Below are positions 1 through 9,779 of a stretch of DNA of 23,190 bases, piece after piece. A model generated the notes under the pieces. The model was not told the origin of the DNA and searched no databases. It was given only the letters and a program-made list of their open reading frames with translations. The stretch is from Chara braunii (taxonomy: Eukaryota; Streptophyta; Charophyceae; Charales; Characeae): NCBI GenBank assembly GCA_003427395.1, contig BFEA01000013.1:3372962-3396151 (forward strand), read 5' to 3'. The position numbers and the translations under genes were made by a program. The first letter of the stretch is position 1. Each line of letters begins with the position of its first letter.

Positions 1-1438
1 TGCATGATCTAATGCAATTTTACTAAATTTTTCATAGGTCATCCCCTCCTCTTTAGTGCGGGGATATAACTGAGTTCGGACGGGATCAGGTAAGGGGCGA
101 GCAAAACTGTTCAAAATCTGAGTCGGGGTTAACCCATGCTCGGTGCACTGTAACAACTCATCCGTGGTAGCTTTTAGTGCCGACGTGCTTTTCCACTTCG
201 TGTCAGGAAGGTTCAAGATTAACATTTCTGTTCTTCGGGCGAGATTCTTATCTTCGAACCTCTCCCTGACGGCTTTGAGAAAGNCTTCAATGCGGGTTTG
301 TTGGGAAAATTCCACCATTGAACTACACCCTGCTTCTTTTTGTAACGAAATTGCNAAGCTCATTGCGTCATCGGCCATACACGAAGTGGCCATCAACACC
401 CTATCCCAATAAGGAATGCGTTGTCCGTAGACATAGGACTCTACAGCCGCCATCCAATGCAGCACGCTTTCTTCCTTTTTGCCGGTATACGTCCATGGAA
501 TTTTAACTTTAATTTTGTTGCTGGTCCCTGCTCCTTCTTCTCGNTGTCTTCCCCTTCCTTTCTTATCTCCATCGCCTCCATCCCCATCTCCGTCACCACC
601 TCCTCCTCCGCCACTGCCCTGCACTATTCTTTCAATCACGGCGGGAGNGAAGGNTCNAGTGAGATGATCATCTAGTTTGTTGATATAAGACTGAATGTGC
701 AGATCTACGTCCTTTGCGGACTTCTGCAAAAAAGTGTTCCATATATTTTCAAATTCCAGTTGATTTGTTTCAACTTTCTGCAAGGTCCTACTGATTATAG
801 CAACTTCCTGCTTCGTATGGAGAACTGTTTCAGTTAGGAGGGCGAGTTTTTCTTCAGTAGCCGCTTGCTTTTCCCTTTGTGCCTGTAATTCGCTATGTAA
901 CCTCGCCCCCTCTGCTTGCAACTTCTTTCTATCATCAAGCTCTTTGCGTTTTGTCGCTAGCATTTTGCTATGTAGTTCAGTGCGTTTTTCTTCCAGCATC
1001 AGTTCTCTCTCCCTTTGATCTGTTACTAGTGCTAGCCTTGCTATGAATGTGTCTCGTTCTTCTTCTGTTTCTTCTAACTTGTCACTGGAATAGGAATACT
1101 GGTCATACCAGTCCAAAGGTTTGACAAACACTTCTCCCCGGATCTCACTTGTGTCACCCTTTTCTGCATGCCGCCTGATAAGTCTTTCTCCCCCTTCTTC
1201 AGAAGCTTCTTCTTCTTCCTCAACAGTCTGCAATTCATCCTTTATCTCTTGTTCCCACTTTTCCTTTAACTTCTTCTTCATCTCCTCTTCTTCTAACTGG
1301 GCTTTTTTCTTTAACTCTTCTTTCTTTCTTCTTCTTTCTTTCTTCTCTTTCTTTCTTCTTTTCTGCCTGCCGACGGTCAATCTCTGCCTGCTCAGCAGGT
1401 GTGGGCCCTGGCTTCACTGCTCCTGATCGCATCATCAT
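1..1438 (-). pseudogene. Retrotransposon Gag-like protein, partial, one frameshift (element E1)
   Basis: Read on the minus strand, one frame is open from 1413 to the left edge (471 codons, third codon base at position 1) and runs off the window. Its parts in order are a Lys/Glu-rich stretch (about 1413-1200), a long coiled-coil-like region (about 1060-660), a Gly/Asp-rich linker (about 620-541), then a helical domain from about 520 starting KVKIPWTYTGKKEESVLHWM. That last part resembles the capsid-like Gag domain of Ty3/gypsy elements, which packages element RNA. The likely N-terminus (ATG triplets at 1430-1438, MMMRSGAVKPGPTP) lies in another frame. The two frames meet in an AAG/AAA-rich tract around 1320-1360 where both are open, so a small indel there is the likely break. 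Several N bases add uncertainty; one codon (NGA) could be a stop. Gag-like is fairly sure; the exact family is not. Confidence 0.75.
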
Positions 1439-1772
1439 GCGGGACGTACACATGCGTCCGAACCCCAGTGGGAATATGAACCTGAATAGTGGGCCCAACA
1501 AGACAGAGAGGGCCAAGAGGCCCTGGATGGGATAGTCATCCATGGTGATGGCCGGCACAGGTGGTCCTCCACCGGATCACCAAGGTACTATCTCAATCAC
1601 CTGACTAGGTGTTGACTTGTGGCAATGGAGTACTTGTATACTTTTTTTTTTTTTCTTTTAACTGTAGAACGTGCTGCGGGTAATCAATCAACAAATCCGA
1701 TCGAAATAACTGCTTGTTGATATGCTATCTGGCTCCCTGGATCAACCTTCGGTAATGTGTTTCGGATGTCCC

Positions 1773-1795
1773 TTTTTTTTTTTTTTTTTTTTTTT
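1773..1795. repeat. Homopolymer T run (23 T on plus strand)
   Basis: An uninterrupted run of 23 T on the plus strand. A shorter run of 13 T lies at 1642-1654. On the minus strand these are A runs inside the E1 leader. They may be poly(A) remnants of an insertion or simple slippage products; no flanking duplication is evident. Confidence 0.9.
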
Positions 1796-2303
1796 GTACT
1801 AACGGGGCTGGTTGTCTGATGCAGGTATGGAGTACAACGCAGATTGTCAGATGTAGATGGTTCACTTATCCAACCAGGCAGATATACTGCATTCACTCTT
1901 TCTTTCCTTTCGGGCTTCGCAGGCCCTGTCGTTGCTCAATATCACTTGTATACTGCCTGGTACACGCTATCTGACGTGGCATATAGCCACTCCCACATAG
2001 ATTCTATAGTCCTCGATGACAATTCCCAGCCTGCCTATCAAGAGGGGTAGGAGAAGAAAACTACTCCTACTTCACAGAACACTGGACCACTTAATCTAGT
2101 ATGACCAGTCCCTGACACATCACTCTTGGATCATCAGACTCTGACAACTCAGACCTGACAACTATGACAATCCAGATCCAGACTTCGACTCCTGACCAGA
2201 TTAGCAGCAGTCACCTTCAGAGGGTCAGAGAGAGAGAAGGTAGGGGACACACACATGCATGCAGGTTCAGGGAAAGGAGGTGCTTCTCTCTTTTTGAAGA
2301 TAC

Positions 2304-2359
2304 CGCCGATGATGCTCCACGACGCTCCGCACGCCGATGATGCTCCACGACGCTCCGCA
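2304..2359. repeat. Tandem duplication, 2 x 28 bp
   Basis: The unit beginning CGCCGATGATGCTCCACG at 2304 is repeated exactly at 2332 with a period of 28 bases, followed by a short partial third start (CGCTCC). Just after it, on the plus strand, is a strong donor-like sequence CCAG|GTAAGTAAC (about 2364-2375). There is no plus-strand gene to go with it. Confidence 0.85.
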
Positions 2360-2510
2360 CGCTCCAGGTAAGTAACTTCGTCACTTCTTCTTCGACCTGC
2401 TTCCCCCCACTACAAAACTCTTCTTCTCTTCCTCCCTCCTCCACTATACCTCCATCACCACTTCTTCTCGCCGGCCTTGATCAGACCAGCGCTATGAGTG
2501 TAGCGAGCAT

Positions 2511-2524
2511 CTGCTCCGATACCA
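2511..2524 (-). other. Primer-binding site of E1 (initiator tRNA-Met type)
   Basis: The minus strand reads TGGTATCGGAGCAG from 2524 to 2511. It matches the usual plant LTR-element primer-binding site for initiator tRNA-Met, TGGTATCAGAGC, except A to G at the eighth base, which can still pair as G-U with the tRNA. Just upstream in the element is ATGCA, so the 5' LTR may end at CA about four bases before the site (boundary near 2529). The position relative to gag supports the call. Confidence 0.65.
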
Positions 2525-2528
2525 AAAT

Positions 2529-3780
2529 TGCATGGGTCCTGGGCACCATCTTATGCAGATGTGTACATGTCATGCATCATCTTCCACACACAATGAACAG
2601 TAGTCTGACAATAGACAAAGGTAGAGAAGAAGAGGACCGAGTCTCACAGCTTATATTATCAGAAATATGATTACAAAGTGTTTCAAAGTTTCCCTGAGTC
2701 CAACGCTCATCAGCGCAACACAAAACTCTGCTCAACTCATCAATATGCCTTCCAGTAAATCAGTGCTACCCCTGCAGTCCTAATTGATAGTAAGCTCATA
2801 TACGCATATCATGACAGAGAAGAACTCGTACTAACAATTATTATAGACGGTAGTCATGTTGTGAGTAATGAATTTTCCAATAATAAATATTTTCATATGC
2901 AATAACGATGGCAGTATTTTATTCTACTTCCCGAGCTTTGACAAAAGTACATTGTGTCGAGGGGCAATGTGATCCATCTTTGGGGGACAACATCTTAGAT
3001 TCTCGAGCCCCACTCAAGGATGAAGCCTCGCTGCTTCTCCCTCCAATTCCAACATTTGTTCAACTTAAACCCTTGCCGATAAAGTAGACAACCTCATGAT
3101 ACACGTTCCGAGTCGCCTGTCCCTTCCCGTGCTTATGAACCTACCTGACATAAATATGGTTGCGGAATCACCCCCCACCTCCTTGTGGTGGCACGTAGTA
3201 GTCGCTTCCCTTATAGACTCTGGTTTCACAAGGCCCAAACACTTTCCTCCTATTCAATAGTAATGTAGACATTTTACCACGAAGAGCTAGACGACAAGAC
3301 CCCACTAATGTAGACAACCTCGCTACTACTTACAAGACGAAATTATAACTTCCTCAAGCCATTTTTCAGGGAAAAGATAACTATGGATTGCAGTTCACCC
3401 TAAGGTAGACTCTACAAATTGACCTTTCCTGGACAGAATCGCTTCTTTCAAGGGGTCGGTCCTTCCATTCACCTCCAACCCCATATCGGACGTGGATTTT
3501 GCGCAGCACCTCTACTCTTTATAAGAAGAGCAACCCAGACACAAAGGTTTGAATAAATAGACATAAGCGAATAATCCAAATTGATTAGCTCACATAGAAG
3601 GATACAAGTGGACAGTCTCCAATAAATAATCTCAGATAGAATAACTCAAACAAATAACCATACACAAAAAACACATCAAGTAAAATAGTATAAAATAGAA
3701 AACCCCACGTGAATAGTATCAAATAAAATAACTCAAATACATATGCTGAGGGCAGCTGGGTGCTGGTAACTGCCACAAGC
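2529..3780 (-). other. LTR-like AT-rich region of E1, outer boundary unknown
   Basis: If the primer site is right, the 5' LTR of E1 begins at about 2529 on the plus-strand map (TGCATGGGTCC, which reads as an LTR end in CA on the minus strand). The region has no coding frame I can support. A TATAAAG on the minus strand at 3523-3517 could be an LTR promoter. An imperfect repeat with a period near 85 bp lies around 3600-3760, where the motif ATAACTCAAA recurs; it creates a hydrophobic minus-strand frame at 3585-3776 that I take to be chance. The far LTR end cannot be placed without the second LTR. Confidence 0.35.
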
Positions 3781-4371
3781 CCTAGGCCTGTTTCCTTCAG
3801 ACTGAGGCTCGGCCTCCCTGAGCCTACCGAAAGCTTCTAGATGGGGGCCCAGTACCGCAACACACCACACAGCAGCGGGCCACTTCAATATAGGGAAGGG
3901 TTTGCCCACGCATTGGACATTCGGGCATTGGTTGCTTTGCGCGCAAGCGCTGCTGCGCTATCGCCTGCCAAGCTCACGCGCTCACGGGCGAGCTGGAAGG
4001 AGCAGGCAACCATAGCCGAGCTGCGCTGTTGTATGCTTGATGGGGCGCATGGTGGTCCTTGGGTGCAAGTGGCATCTGTGAGTTGGGGAACGAGGTTGTG
4101 AGTGATACGAGACGGTATTGTAGTATAGGCTAGATAGGATCTGCCATTCATAGTCCGGGCGCCGAGCGCCAGATAGGATATCAACATTGGTTCTTCGATT
4201 GATGATGATGAGACTATTCCAGCATTGCCAATTATGAGCTTTTGGTGTGCTCTTATTTGGTGAAACTCGTGATGGAATTCTGCTTTTGGTTAGAGGTCAC
4301 GACTATCTGGTCTCATGTGTATGATGCTTTTTGATTGCTGAAGTTCGCTATTGCTCATCTTTCTTGCAATT
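3781..4371 (+). other. Possible 5' LTR of a second element (E2)
   Basis: This stretch precedes the primer-binding-site-like sequence at 4372 and ends in TTGCAAT immediately before it, the arrangement expected of an LTR 3' end. Its start is uncertain; TGCCACAAGCCCTAGGCC near 3770 is one candidate. No gene is supported here; the open frames on both strands at 3841-4187 mirror each other and match nothing I know. Confidence 0.3.
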
Positions 4372-4382
4372 TGGTATCGGAG
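4372..4382 (+). other. Primer-binding-site-like sequence, plus strand
   Basis: TGGTATCGGAG is the same variant of the initiator tRNA-Met primer site seen on the minus strand at 2511-2524, here in the opposite orientation. Both copies are preceded by GCAATTT(T), suggesting related LTR ends. No gag or pol follows before 6172, so any element here is a remnant, a non-autonomous element or one broken by later insertions. Confidence 0.5.
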
Positions 4383-5438
4383 TTGTGGTTCGGTGCGCTA
4401 ATCTCACGCTTATCTTCTGTTTAATGCAGTGCATGCACGTGGTGTGTACGCTGAGCAATCGTGTCGTGGGACGTGTGTAGTGAGGAGGGCGAAGATAAGT
4501 AGGCGACCTAGGTGGAGAGGGGTTCGCCAGGAAGGCTGTGTGCTGATTATTGGGTGTTCGCAGTGTGATGAGAACTATCCAGTGTGTGATTGATGCTGAG
4601 GTGGAATGGTTGTGCAATGCTGGTTGTGCCGAAGCAGCGATTGGTCATCACAATCAACATCAGGTCATCTGGTGAGAATATATGTGGTTGGGGCCAGCTA
4701 TTTTGAGGTACGTTTCACCTAACCTTATCTACCCTCTTCAACACTTCTTATCGTGAGGATGTGTGTTCTGTCTTGAGAGTCCTCTCACGTCAGAAGTCGT
4801 GTGCGCTCAACCTTGAGAGCTTGCTCTCGCCATCACCAACACGAGTATCCGGGCCCTTCTCCCTACTTGGCGCTTGGCGCCCAACCTACTCCCTACACAG
4901 CTACTATCTGCCTACTAATTGACAATGTTGTGATGACCCGACCAAACACGGACTTAGACACACAATTGATTTCTGAGTTTTGCTCACGGACTGAATGCTT
5001 GCTGAGTTTACCGCTTGCTTCTAAGGTTTGCACGTCTGTGTGTGTGTGCACGCTTGCTGGTATGCACGTCTGTCCGAGTGCTGGTTGGCTTGAGTGTGTG
5101 TGTGACCCACAAGGGTGCTTGTTCGTTTGTTGGGCCCTCAAGGCCGGTACTTACCAGTGGTCGTGACATTGAGGGATTGCAGCGAGGGAAAAACACTCAA
5201 GTAGCAGGTAGGCCGGTACCGCACCCTGAAGAGGTAGATGTGCGAGTACTGGAGGCCGAGCAGAAGAAAACAAAAGTGGGATTTTGAGAGGCCAAGTAGT
5301 TGTAGGCCAGGTCTTGGCGGGTACCAGTCCAACCAGTCTGAGTCTAGGGCCTGTACAGGCAATATCAGAGTCTGCAATGATGATTCCCTCCGAAAGGGAG
5401 GAGGTACCGGTTGTTGGGAAGGCCGAGCGGCTTGGAAG
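4383..5438. other. Region without a supported gene
   Basis: Several short open frames exist on both strands but none has recognisable domains. A TG-rich low-complexity patch lies at 5034-5105. A sequence near 4857-4880 (CTTGGCGCTTGGCGCCCAAC) resembles the reverse complement of 4155-4180, so a diverged inverted repeat may be present. A donor-like CTG|GTAAGTACC lies on the minus strand at 5155-5146 and shares ten bases with the donor at 5641/5640, so this stretch may hold a further exon of the candidate gene at 5439-5822. Confidence 0.3.
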
Positions 5439-5822
5439 TCACCGCCCAAAAGGCAAGCAGGCCGCTATATCTCCAGGTCGGGCAAAGAGCCCAGCCTCAT
5501 TGTCGGTGTGCAAGTTTGGCGACACATTGGCTGGGGCGCTGGCTGGAGCGGCGCTAGCAAGAGCACCGCTGCTGGGGAAGGAGCAAGGACACAGAGGAGG
5601 AAGAACAGCAGCAGGAAAGGGGAGCGCCAAAGGTACTTACCTGGCTATGGTGGCAGCCATCTTCATCACCTTGGTGGGGGCTGCAGCAGGGAGACCCCAG
5701 TTGGGGAGAGCTACACCAAGAAGCTTCGAGGCAGAGTCAGACATGGCGGCCTGAGCTAAAGCAGCCAAGGCTGCTTTGCGTTGTCCTTTGCACAGCAAGG
5801 CAAGGCCCAAGTAGTCCGCCAT
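5439..5822 (-). CDS. Putative two-exon gene, unknown 104-residue protein
   Basis: Exon 1 runs from ATG at 5822 to 5641, a 69-base intron from 5640 to 5572, and exon 2 from 5571 to a TGA at 5439. The donor is CCAG|GTAAGTACC and the acceptor is a strong pyrimidine tract ending TTCCCCAG. Joining them keeps the frame; without splicing the frame stops shortly after the donor. The ATG context (GGCTATGGCG) is good. The product is alanine-rich. It starts MADYLGLALLCKGQRKAALA, contains KLLGVALPNWGLPAAAPTKV and ends FARPGDIAACLPFGR. The N-terminal half has few acidic residues and is amphipathic-looking, so organelle targeting is possible but unproven. I do not recognise the family. The TGA may be bypassed if a donor such as GGCG|GTGACT is used. 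It lies between retroelements, so a captured gene fragment is an alternative. Confidence 0.35.
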
Positions 5823-6172
5823 AGCCTTGGCCTATGAGAGTGAAGAGTGAGGGAGGCACCCATGGCTATGGTGGACCTCAAGTGATACCTGCAGTAGAAG
5901 ACGAACTCGGACATGATTCTGGATCAGCCATTCAACATTGTACTACTATTTCTTGTATGAATAAGAGAGGAGTAAAGGAGGAAGAGAGCGTTGGGCGACA
6001 TAGAAGTGCTTTGCCATTTGTCTATGCTGGTGAACATCATCTTCTTCTTCTTTCTTTTTTCTTTTTCATCTTACCCTCTCTCTCCTCTCAAGTTCATTCA
6101 TTTCTTTCTACAATTGGACGACATTATACTATCTAATGAACGTGTACCTCGAAATTGGCCAGGATCATAACA
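5823..6172 (+). other. Probable 5' LTR region of E3
   Basis: This precedes the E3 primer-binding site and ends in CATAACA at 6172, a good LTR 3' end. It contains a pyrimidine-rich stretch around 6040-6090, as is common in the R/U5 part of LTRs. The left boundary is unknown because the 3' LTR of E3 has been lost. The short frame at 5834-6136 has no recognisable feature. Confidence 0.35.
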
Positions 6173-6173
6173 T

Positions 6174-6185
6174 TGTCATCAGAGC
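6174..6185 (+). other. Primer-binding site of E3
   Basis: TGTCATCAGAGC matches the initiator tRNA-Met site TGGTATCAGAGC at 10 of 12 bases and directly follows CATAACA, a likely LTR end. It lies 1.3 kb upstream of the gag start of E3, similar to the spacing in E1. Confidence 0.5.
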
Positions 6186-6231
6186 GGATTCTACTTGCTG
6201 GTGAGAGTTGACTTATCCACCCTAACCCTAA

Positions 6232-6259
6232 CCTAAGTGGTAAGGGCAAACCACTTAGG
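6232..6259. repeat. Perfect inverted repeat, 9-bp arms
   Basis: CCTAAGTGG at 6232-6240 pairs exactly with CCACTTAGG at 6251-6259 around a ten-base loop. It sits at the start of the E3 leader about 50 bases past the primer site. Confidence 0.8.
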
Positions 6260-6281
6260 GTTCGGGTTGGTCCGAAGTGGG

Positions 6282-6316
6282 AAGTGGGGCAGCTTTTGGG
6301 GAAGCTGCCCCCACTT
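6282..6316. repeat. Hairpin, 14-bp stem with one bulge
   Basis: AAGTGGGGCAGCTT (6282-6295) pairs with AAGCTGCCCCCACTT (6302-6316) with a single extra base on the right arm and a six-base loop. With the hairpin at 6232 it makes a paired structure early in the E3 RNA leader, where retroelements often place dimerisation or packaging signals. Function is inferred only. Confidence 0.8.
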
Positions 6317-7502
6317 GGTTAGGTCATGCTGGGTCGGTATTGAACCTGACGAGGTTGCTTGACAATAAGTACGTGGTGGCGAGACACATCAAGAGGACTT
6401 CATGCGACAAGTTGAGAGAGGCGACAGCGAGAAGCACTCACACTTGACATCTGACCTAAGGGAGACACTCGGTGACTTGAGGGTCTCCCTCAAGTAGGCG
6501 ATCTTAAGGGAAGTAGCCATTCTGCATCTACGAACTGCAAGTTACTACTTTGTTGTTCCTCATCCGCGGGGGATTCGGCGTTCCTCATTGGTGTTGGAAG
6601 TGAGACGCTCCCACATGATTGGACACTAGTGTAAAGTAGGGATAGGGTTAGGAAGACCACATGAGGAAGGGGGGTGAGTTATACTTCATCTCAGAGTCCG
6701 AGCCACTTAGGTAAGTGTCGTGCACCTAAGAGTTGCCCATGTATGTGTGCATGGTATCGTTTGTCCTGCTGAGGTACTTCTGCGTCTCTTTCCTACTCCT
6801 CTGAAGTTTTGTTTGTGTGCATTGGTGTGCGAACTACTTACTAACCCGATGGATGTGGAAATGAGGTATCTTACTTTGAAAGCCATATCTTTCTACAGTG
6901 CTTTATCTTTTCATCTATGATTGGATGTAGTCTGTAGGTTCTGTCTTGAAATTGAAATTCGTTTTTCAGTACGGTAGAAGCAGAAAGTAGGACCTTGAGG
7001 TACTCTCCTTGGTTGGGACTTGGTCGCGACCCACTGGGGACCTTGTGGGACCCAGTGGGACTGGGCCCAAACAAGAAGGGCCTCTTGGACCCAAATCAGT
7101 TGACGCAGTGTCGCTCTCGGTTCTGTCTGGGATACGATATTCTTCTTCTTTGATTAGAGCCCTCGCTGCCAAGGGAATCTCGGTTGAGATGCTTTGCCAG
7201 ACTGATGACACACAATCAAACGCTTGACCTGCACCTTATACACTACTCAAATCTCCATTGTTGTATGATGTTACTTTAGTCTGGTTTGCTGTACTTTGAC
7301 GGTGCCAGTTGGATTAGACTCAAGGGGATCTTGGACTTGGTCTGACCGGACTTGAACGCGGAATCAGTACTCTCTTCTGAACATACTATATTCTTTGATT
7401 TTTTTTTGGGTGCGCTCTAATTCTAAATATTTGTCGCTCCGACCAGGAGTTCTATATTCTTCCATGTACTTTCAGTTTGTTTCTTTTACTGAAGTCCACT
7501 AC

Positions 7503-9100
7503 ATGCCCGTTGAGACGCACAGACAAGAGAAAAGGGCAAGAGAAGCCATGGTAACTGCACCAACCGAACTTTCAGATATGTTCAAGGCCCGCACGGACAC
7601 AGCGTATGAGGCTGATAAGTCATCCCTCTATTAGAAAGAGTTGGCTGAGGAGGAGAAGGCGGAAGAGGCAAACCGAAAAACAGCCGCTGATGAACTTGAG
7701 GCCATCTTCCGAACGGTTCCGAATGTATCTGATGCAAACCTTAAGAAAAATTTGTATGTGCATGCCCTTGTTGATTACCATTTGCTCAGCGGACTTCCAA
7801 GTGTGAAGTCCCAATTACTTGAAGAAATGAGTAAGATGCGTACTCAAACAAGAGACATGGCGAAAGAGCACCGCGATCAATCCAGCAAATGGCAGCCATG
7901 CATCAGACCCCACTCTCAAGTTCTCTACCTCGTTCTACCTTCGCACCCCTCCATTCCTCTCCTTCTTCTCAGTCGTCTTCGTTGAGTTTGGTGATTCAGT
8001 TAGGACCTGCGATAGGTGCACTTCCCGCTGTTGTTACAAGCGGCAGCACAGGAAGTTTTGCAACTGCCCCAACCCTGGGATTGGATCCGGCAGCAATAGG
8101 TGGACCCAACTATGGCAGTCCATAAATGGACAGGAAGGCAGTGATGATACCATCTAAGTTTGTTCGCAAGGAGGAAATTGATTCCTGGATCAGCTCCATG
8201 AGAGCGTACTTTGACGTACAGGGCACTCAAAGAGTAAGCCAGTCCTTGATGCTGGGGACAAACTTCGAGCCTGACGTAAGGAGCTTCCTTGAAATCCAAG
8301 CCATACAAGCTGGGTATGCAAAGATTAACCTATCCGAGTGGCTTAAAGTCACGCCGGTCACTATTCTCGAGGACATACTCGTTGCACAATACAAGGACCC
8401 GCATGCTGCTGCAAGAGTCGGGATACAACTTGATGAGCTCGAGCGCATCAAGTGGCAGGGCACCATGCATAAATTGCAATTGCATGTCAGCAAGCTCTTT
8501 GCAACTTCAGGATTGGAACTGACTGCGCAATCATGCTTGGATGTAGTCAAAGGTACGTTTCCCACTCACTTGACTAATCGCCTAGGCACGGATTTCTTCG
8601 GTTACACTGACTGGTTCTCTTTAATGAACGATGTAGTCAATTTGGATGCAGGAGACCACCTTACCGCAGCAAGAAGTAAAAAGACCTTTGTTTGCAGTCG
8701 ATTTCGTGGCAGCAATCGATTAGCTTCACTTGACTTGTTGGAAGGGGAAAGGGAGGCCGAAGCAGACGACCCCACTCTTGGCGACGGCCAAGAACAGAAC
8801 GCTGATACAGCCTGCTCTTCAACTCAAGAGTCCGACATGAATAATGATGATGATAAATTTTGTGCCTTTGAAAAGACTGCCCATGGGAAGGGAAACCAAA
8901 ACAGGAAATCAATAAGCAGCTTCGTCGCACTTGCAACGGGAGCCAAAATCGCAGCCAAACCGGAGGATGCCACTACGAAACCTTTGGTAGACCTCTGGAT
9001 CAGCGACGCTGAATGGAAGCATAGAATGAAGAAGGGAGGTTAGCCTGCATTGCCTAAAAACGAACCATAAGGTACAAGATTGCTATAGGCTGCAGGGAAA
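7503..9100 (+). pseudogene. Gag of E3, broken
   Basis: The start is ATG at 7503 (MPVETHRQEKRAREAM). An N-terminal charged, helical region (7503-7880) is followed by a Ser/Pro/Ala-rich linker (7890-8122), the Gag core (8126-8700, starting MDRKAVMIPSKFVRKEEIDS), an acidic stretch (about 8740-8870) and a zinc knuckle remnant at 9051-9083 (C-x4-H-x4-C: CLKTNHKVQDC). Breaks are TAG at 7632, a frameshift near 7885, TAA at 8123, TAG at 9041, and an indel at the knuckle that removes the proper spacing of the first Cys. The frames either side of 7632 and of 8123 are the same, showing that these were once sense codons. Gag forms the particle and binds RNA. Confidence 0.8.
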
Positions 9101-9297
9101 CCAGAATCGGGCGTAACGCTGGCATCAACACCCTCTAGGCAGCAAGGGATTATGAATCTGATGTCGTTCAGTAGTCCTCTCTTGAAGCCCCGTCATCTGC
9201 TGATTTCAAGGCTGAAGTTTGTCATGCTTTGTATGTTGAGCCTTAGGAGGAGTCTGAGACGGTTGACTTCGACTATCACTTCGAGCAGTGGGCTGAG

Positions 9298-9743
9298 TTG
9301 AAACATCAGGGTGCTCAACGGATCGTGAAGTTAAACTTCTTCAAGCTTCTCATAAACCACCGCTATCTCCGTGAATTGATTGATTGTGGTGCAACAACTA
9401 ACTTCATGTCACCACACGGGCTACGCAAAGTGGGCTTGGGGATGAAGCAAGTGGGTTTGCAGAACCCTTGCCGAACTCAAGTAGGCAACAAGGAAGTTCT
9501 CTCATGTACGCATGTGGTCAAAGGTGTGCGCACTACAAGATAGTCACCCATGCACTGAACTTCTATGTCCTTGACCAGTGTCCCTTCAACGCAGTCCTTG
9601 GCTCGGGCTGGTTGCACCCCCAATGCGAATGGACCAAGTGGAAGGAGACACTTTTCATGGTCAAAGATGCTCAAGGGAACGAACTTCTCGTCCTCTTGGG
9701 CGAGAAGCGCGAGTCCCTAGTGACTTTTCTCAATGTCATGTAG
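9298..9743 (+). pseudogene. Aspartic protease of E3, broken
   Basis: The active-site region reads ELIDCGATTNF with the catalytic Asp at 9382. Retropepsins have Asp-Ser/Thr-Gly, so Cys here is unusual. The later FNAVLGSGWL matches the conserved ILGxxWL end of the fold. A frameshift near 9530 separates the two halves. This protease would cut the polyprotein. Between 9100 and 9298 no clean frame is visible. The second-half frame continues directly into the RT frame once the stops at 9741 (TAG) and 9777 (TAA) are ignored. Confidence 0.75.
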
Positions 9744-9779
9744 TTCTACAAAAAGTGGTGCAAGCACAAAGAGGACTAA

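Larger units (their letters stand above)
1439..2510 (-). other. E1 leader region, no supported gene
   Basis: This lies between the primer-binding site and the gag start of E1. It contains two T runs on the plus strand (1642-1654 and 1773-1795), a 28-bp tandem duplication, and pyrimidine-rich DNA around 2380-2460. A minus-strand frame at 1439-1558 extends the gag N-terminal frame upstream with a hydrophobic stretch (LLALSVLLGPLFRFIF), so translation could begin at an ATG at 1556-1558 or 1541-1543 instead of 1438. About 1 kb is long for a leader; an intron is possible but I see no convincing donor and acceptor pair on the minus strand. Confidence 0.4.
1..2524 (-). mobile_element. LTR retrotransposon E1, 5' portion (minus strand)
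   Basis: In transcription order this holds a primer-binding site (2524-2511), a leader of about 1.07 kb, and a gag-like frame running off the left edge. The pol part would lie outside the window to the left. The arrangement is that of an autonomous Ty3/gypsy-type element, but no protease, RT or integrase is visible, so the class rests on Gag character and primer site only. The 5' LTR should lie immediately above 2524. Its far boundary cannot be set because the partner LTR is outside the window. Confidence 0.6.
6188..7502 (+). other. E3 leader, no supported gene
   Basis: This lies between primer site and gag start. It holds two strong hairpins (listed separately), a CCCTAACCCTAACC stretch at about 6219-6232, and a GC-rich block at 7025-7080 with repeated GGGACC/CCCAG motifs. 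A leader of over 1.3 kb with structure could carry packaging signals or a lost intron; nothing in it looks coding. Confidence 0.4.

Noticed and set aside
2364-2375. Strong plus-strand splice donor GTAAGTAAC
   Set aside because: No plus-strand coding sequence on either side to use it.
3585-3776. Minus-strand hydrophobic ORF
   Set aside because: It arises from an AT-rich imperfect repeat; no other support.
4801-5287. Plus-strand Cys-rich frames
   Set aside because: Low-complexity TG-rich DNA gives similar open frames on both strands.
5238-5759. Plus-strand frames of 156 and 173 residues
   Set aside because: They lie opposite the candidate spliced gene in GC-rich DNA and have no recognisable domain.
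6219-6232. CCCTAACCCTAACC, telomere-like
   Set aside because: Only two units; too short to call an interstitial telomere.
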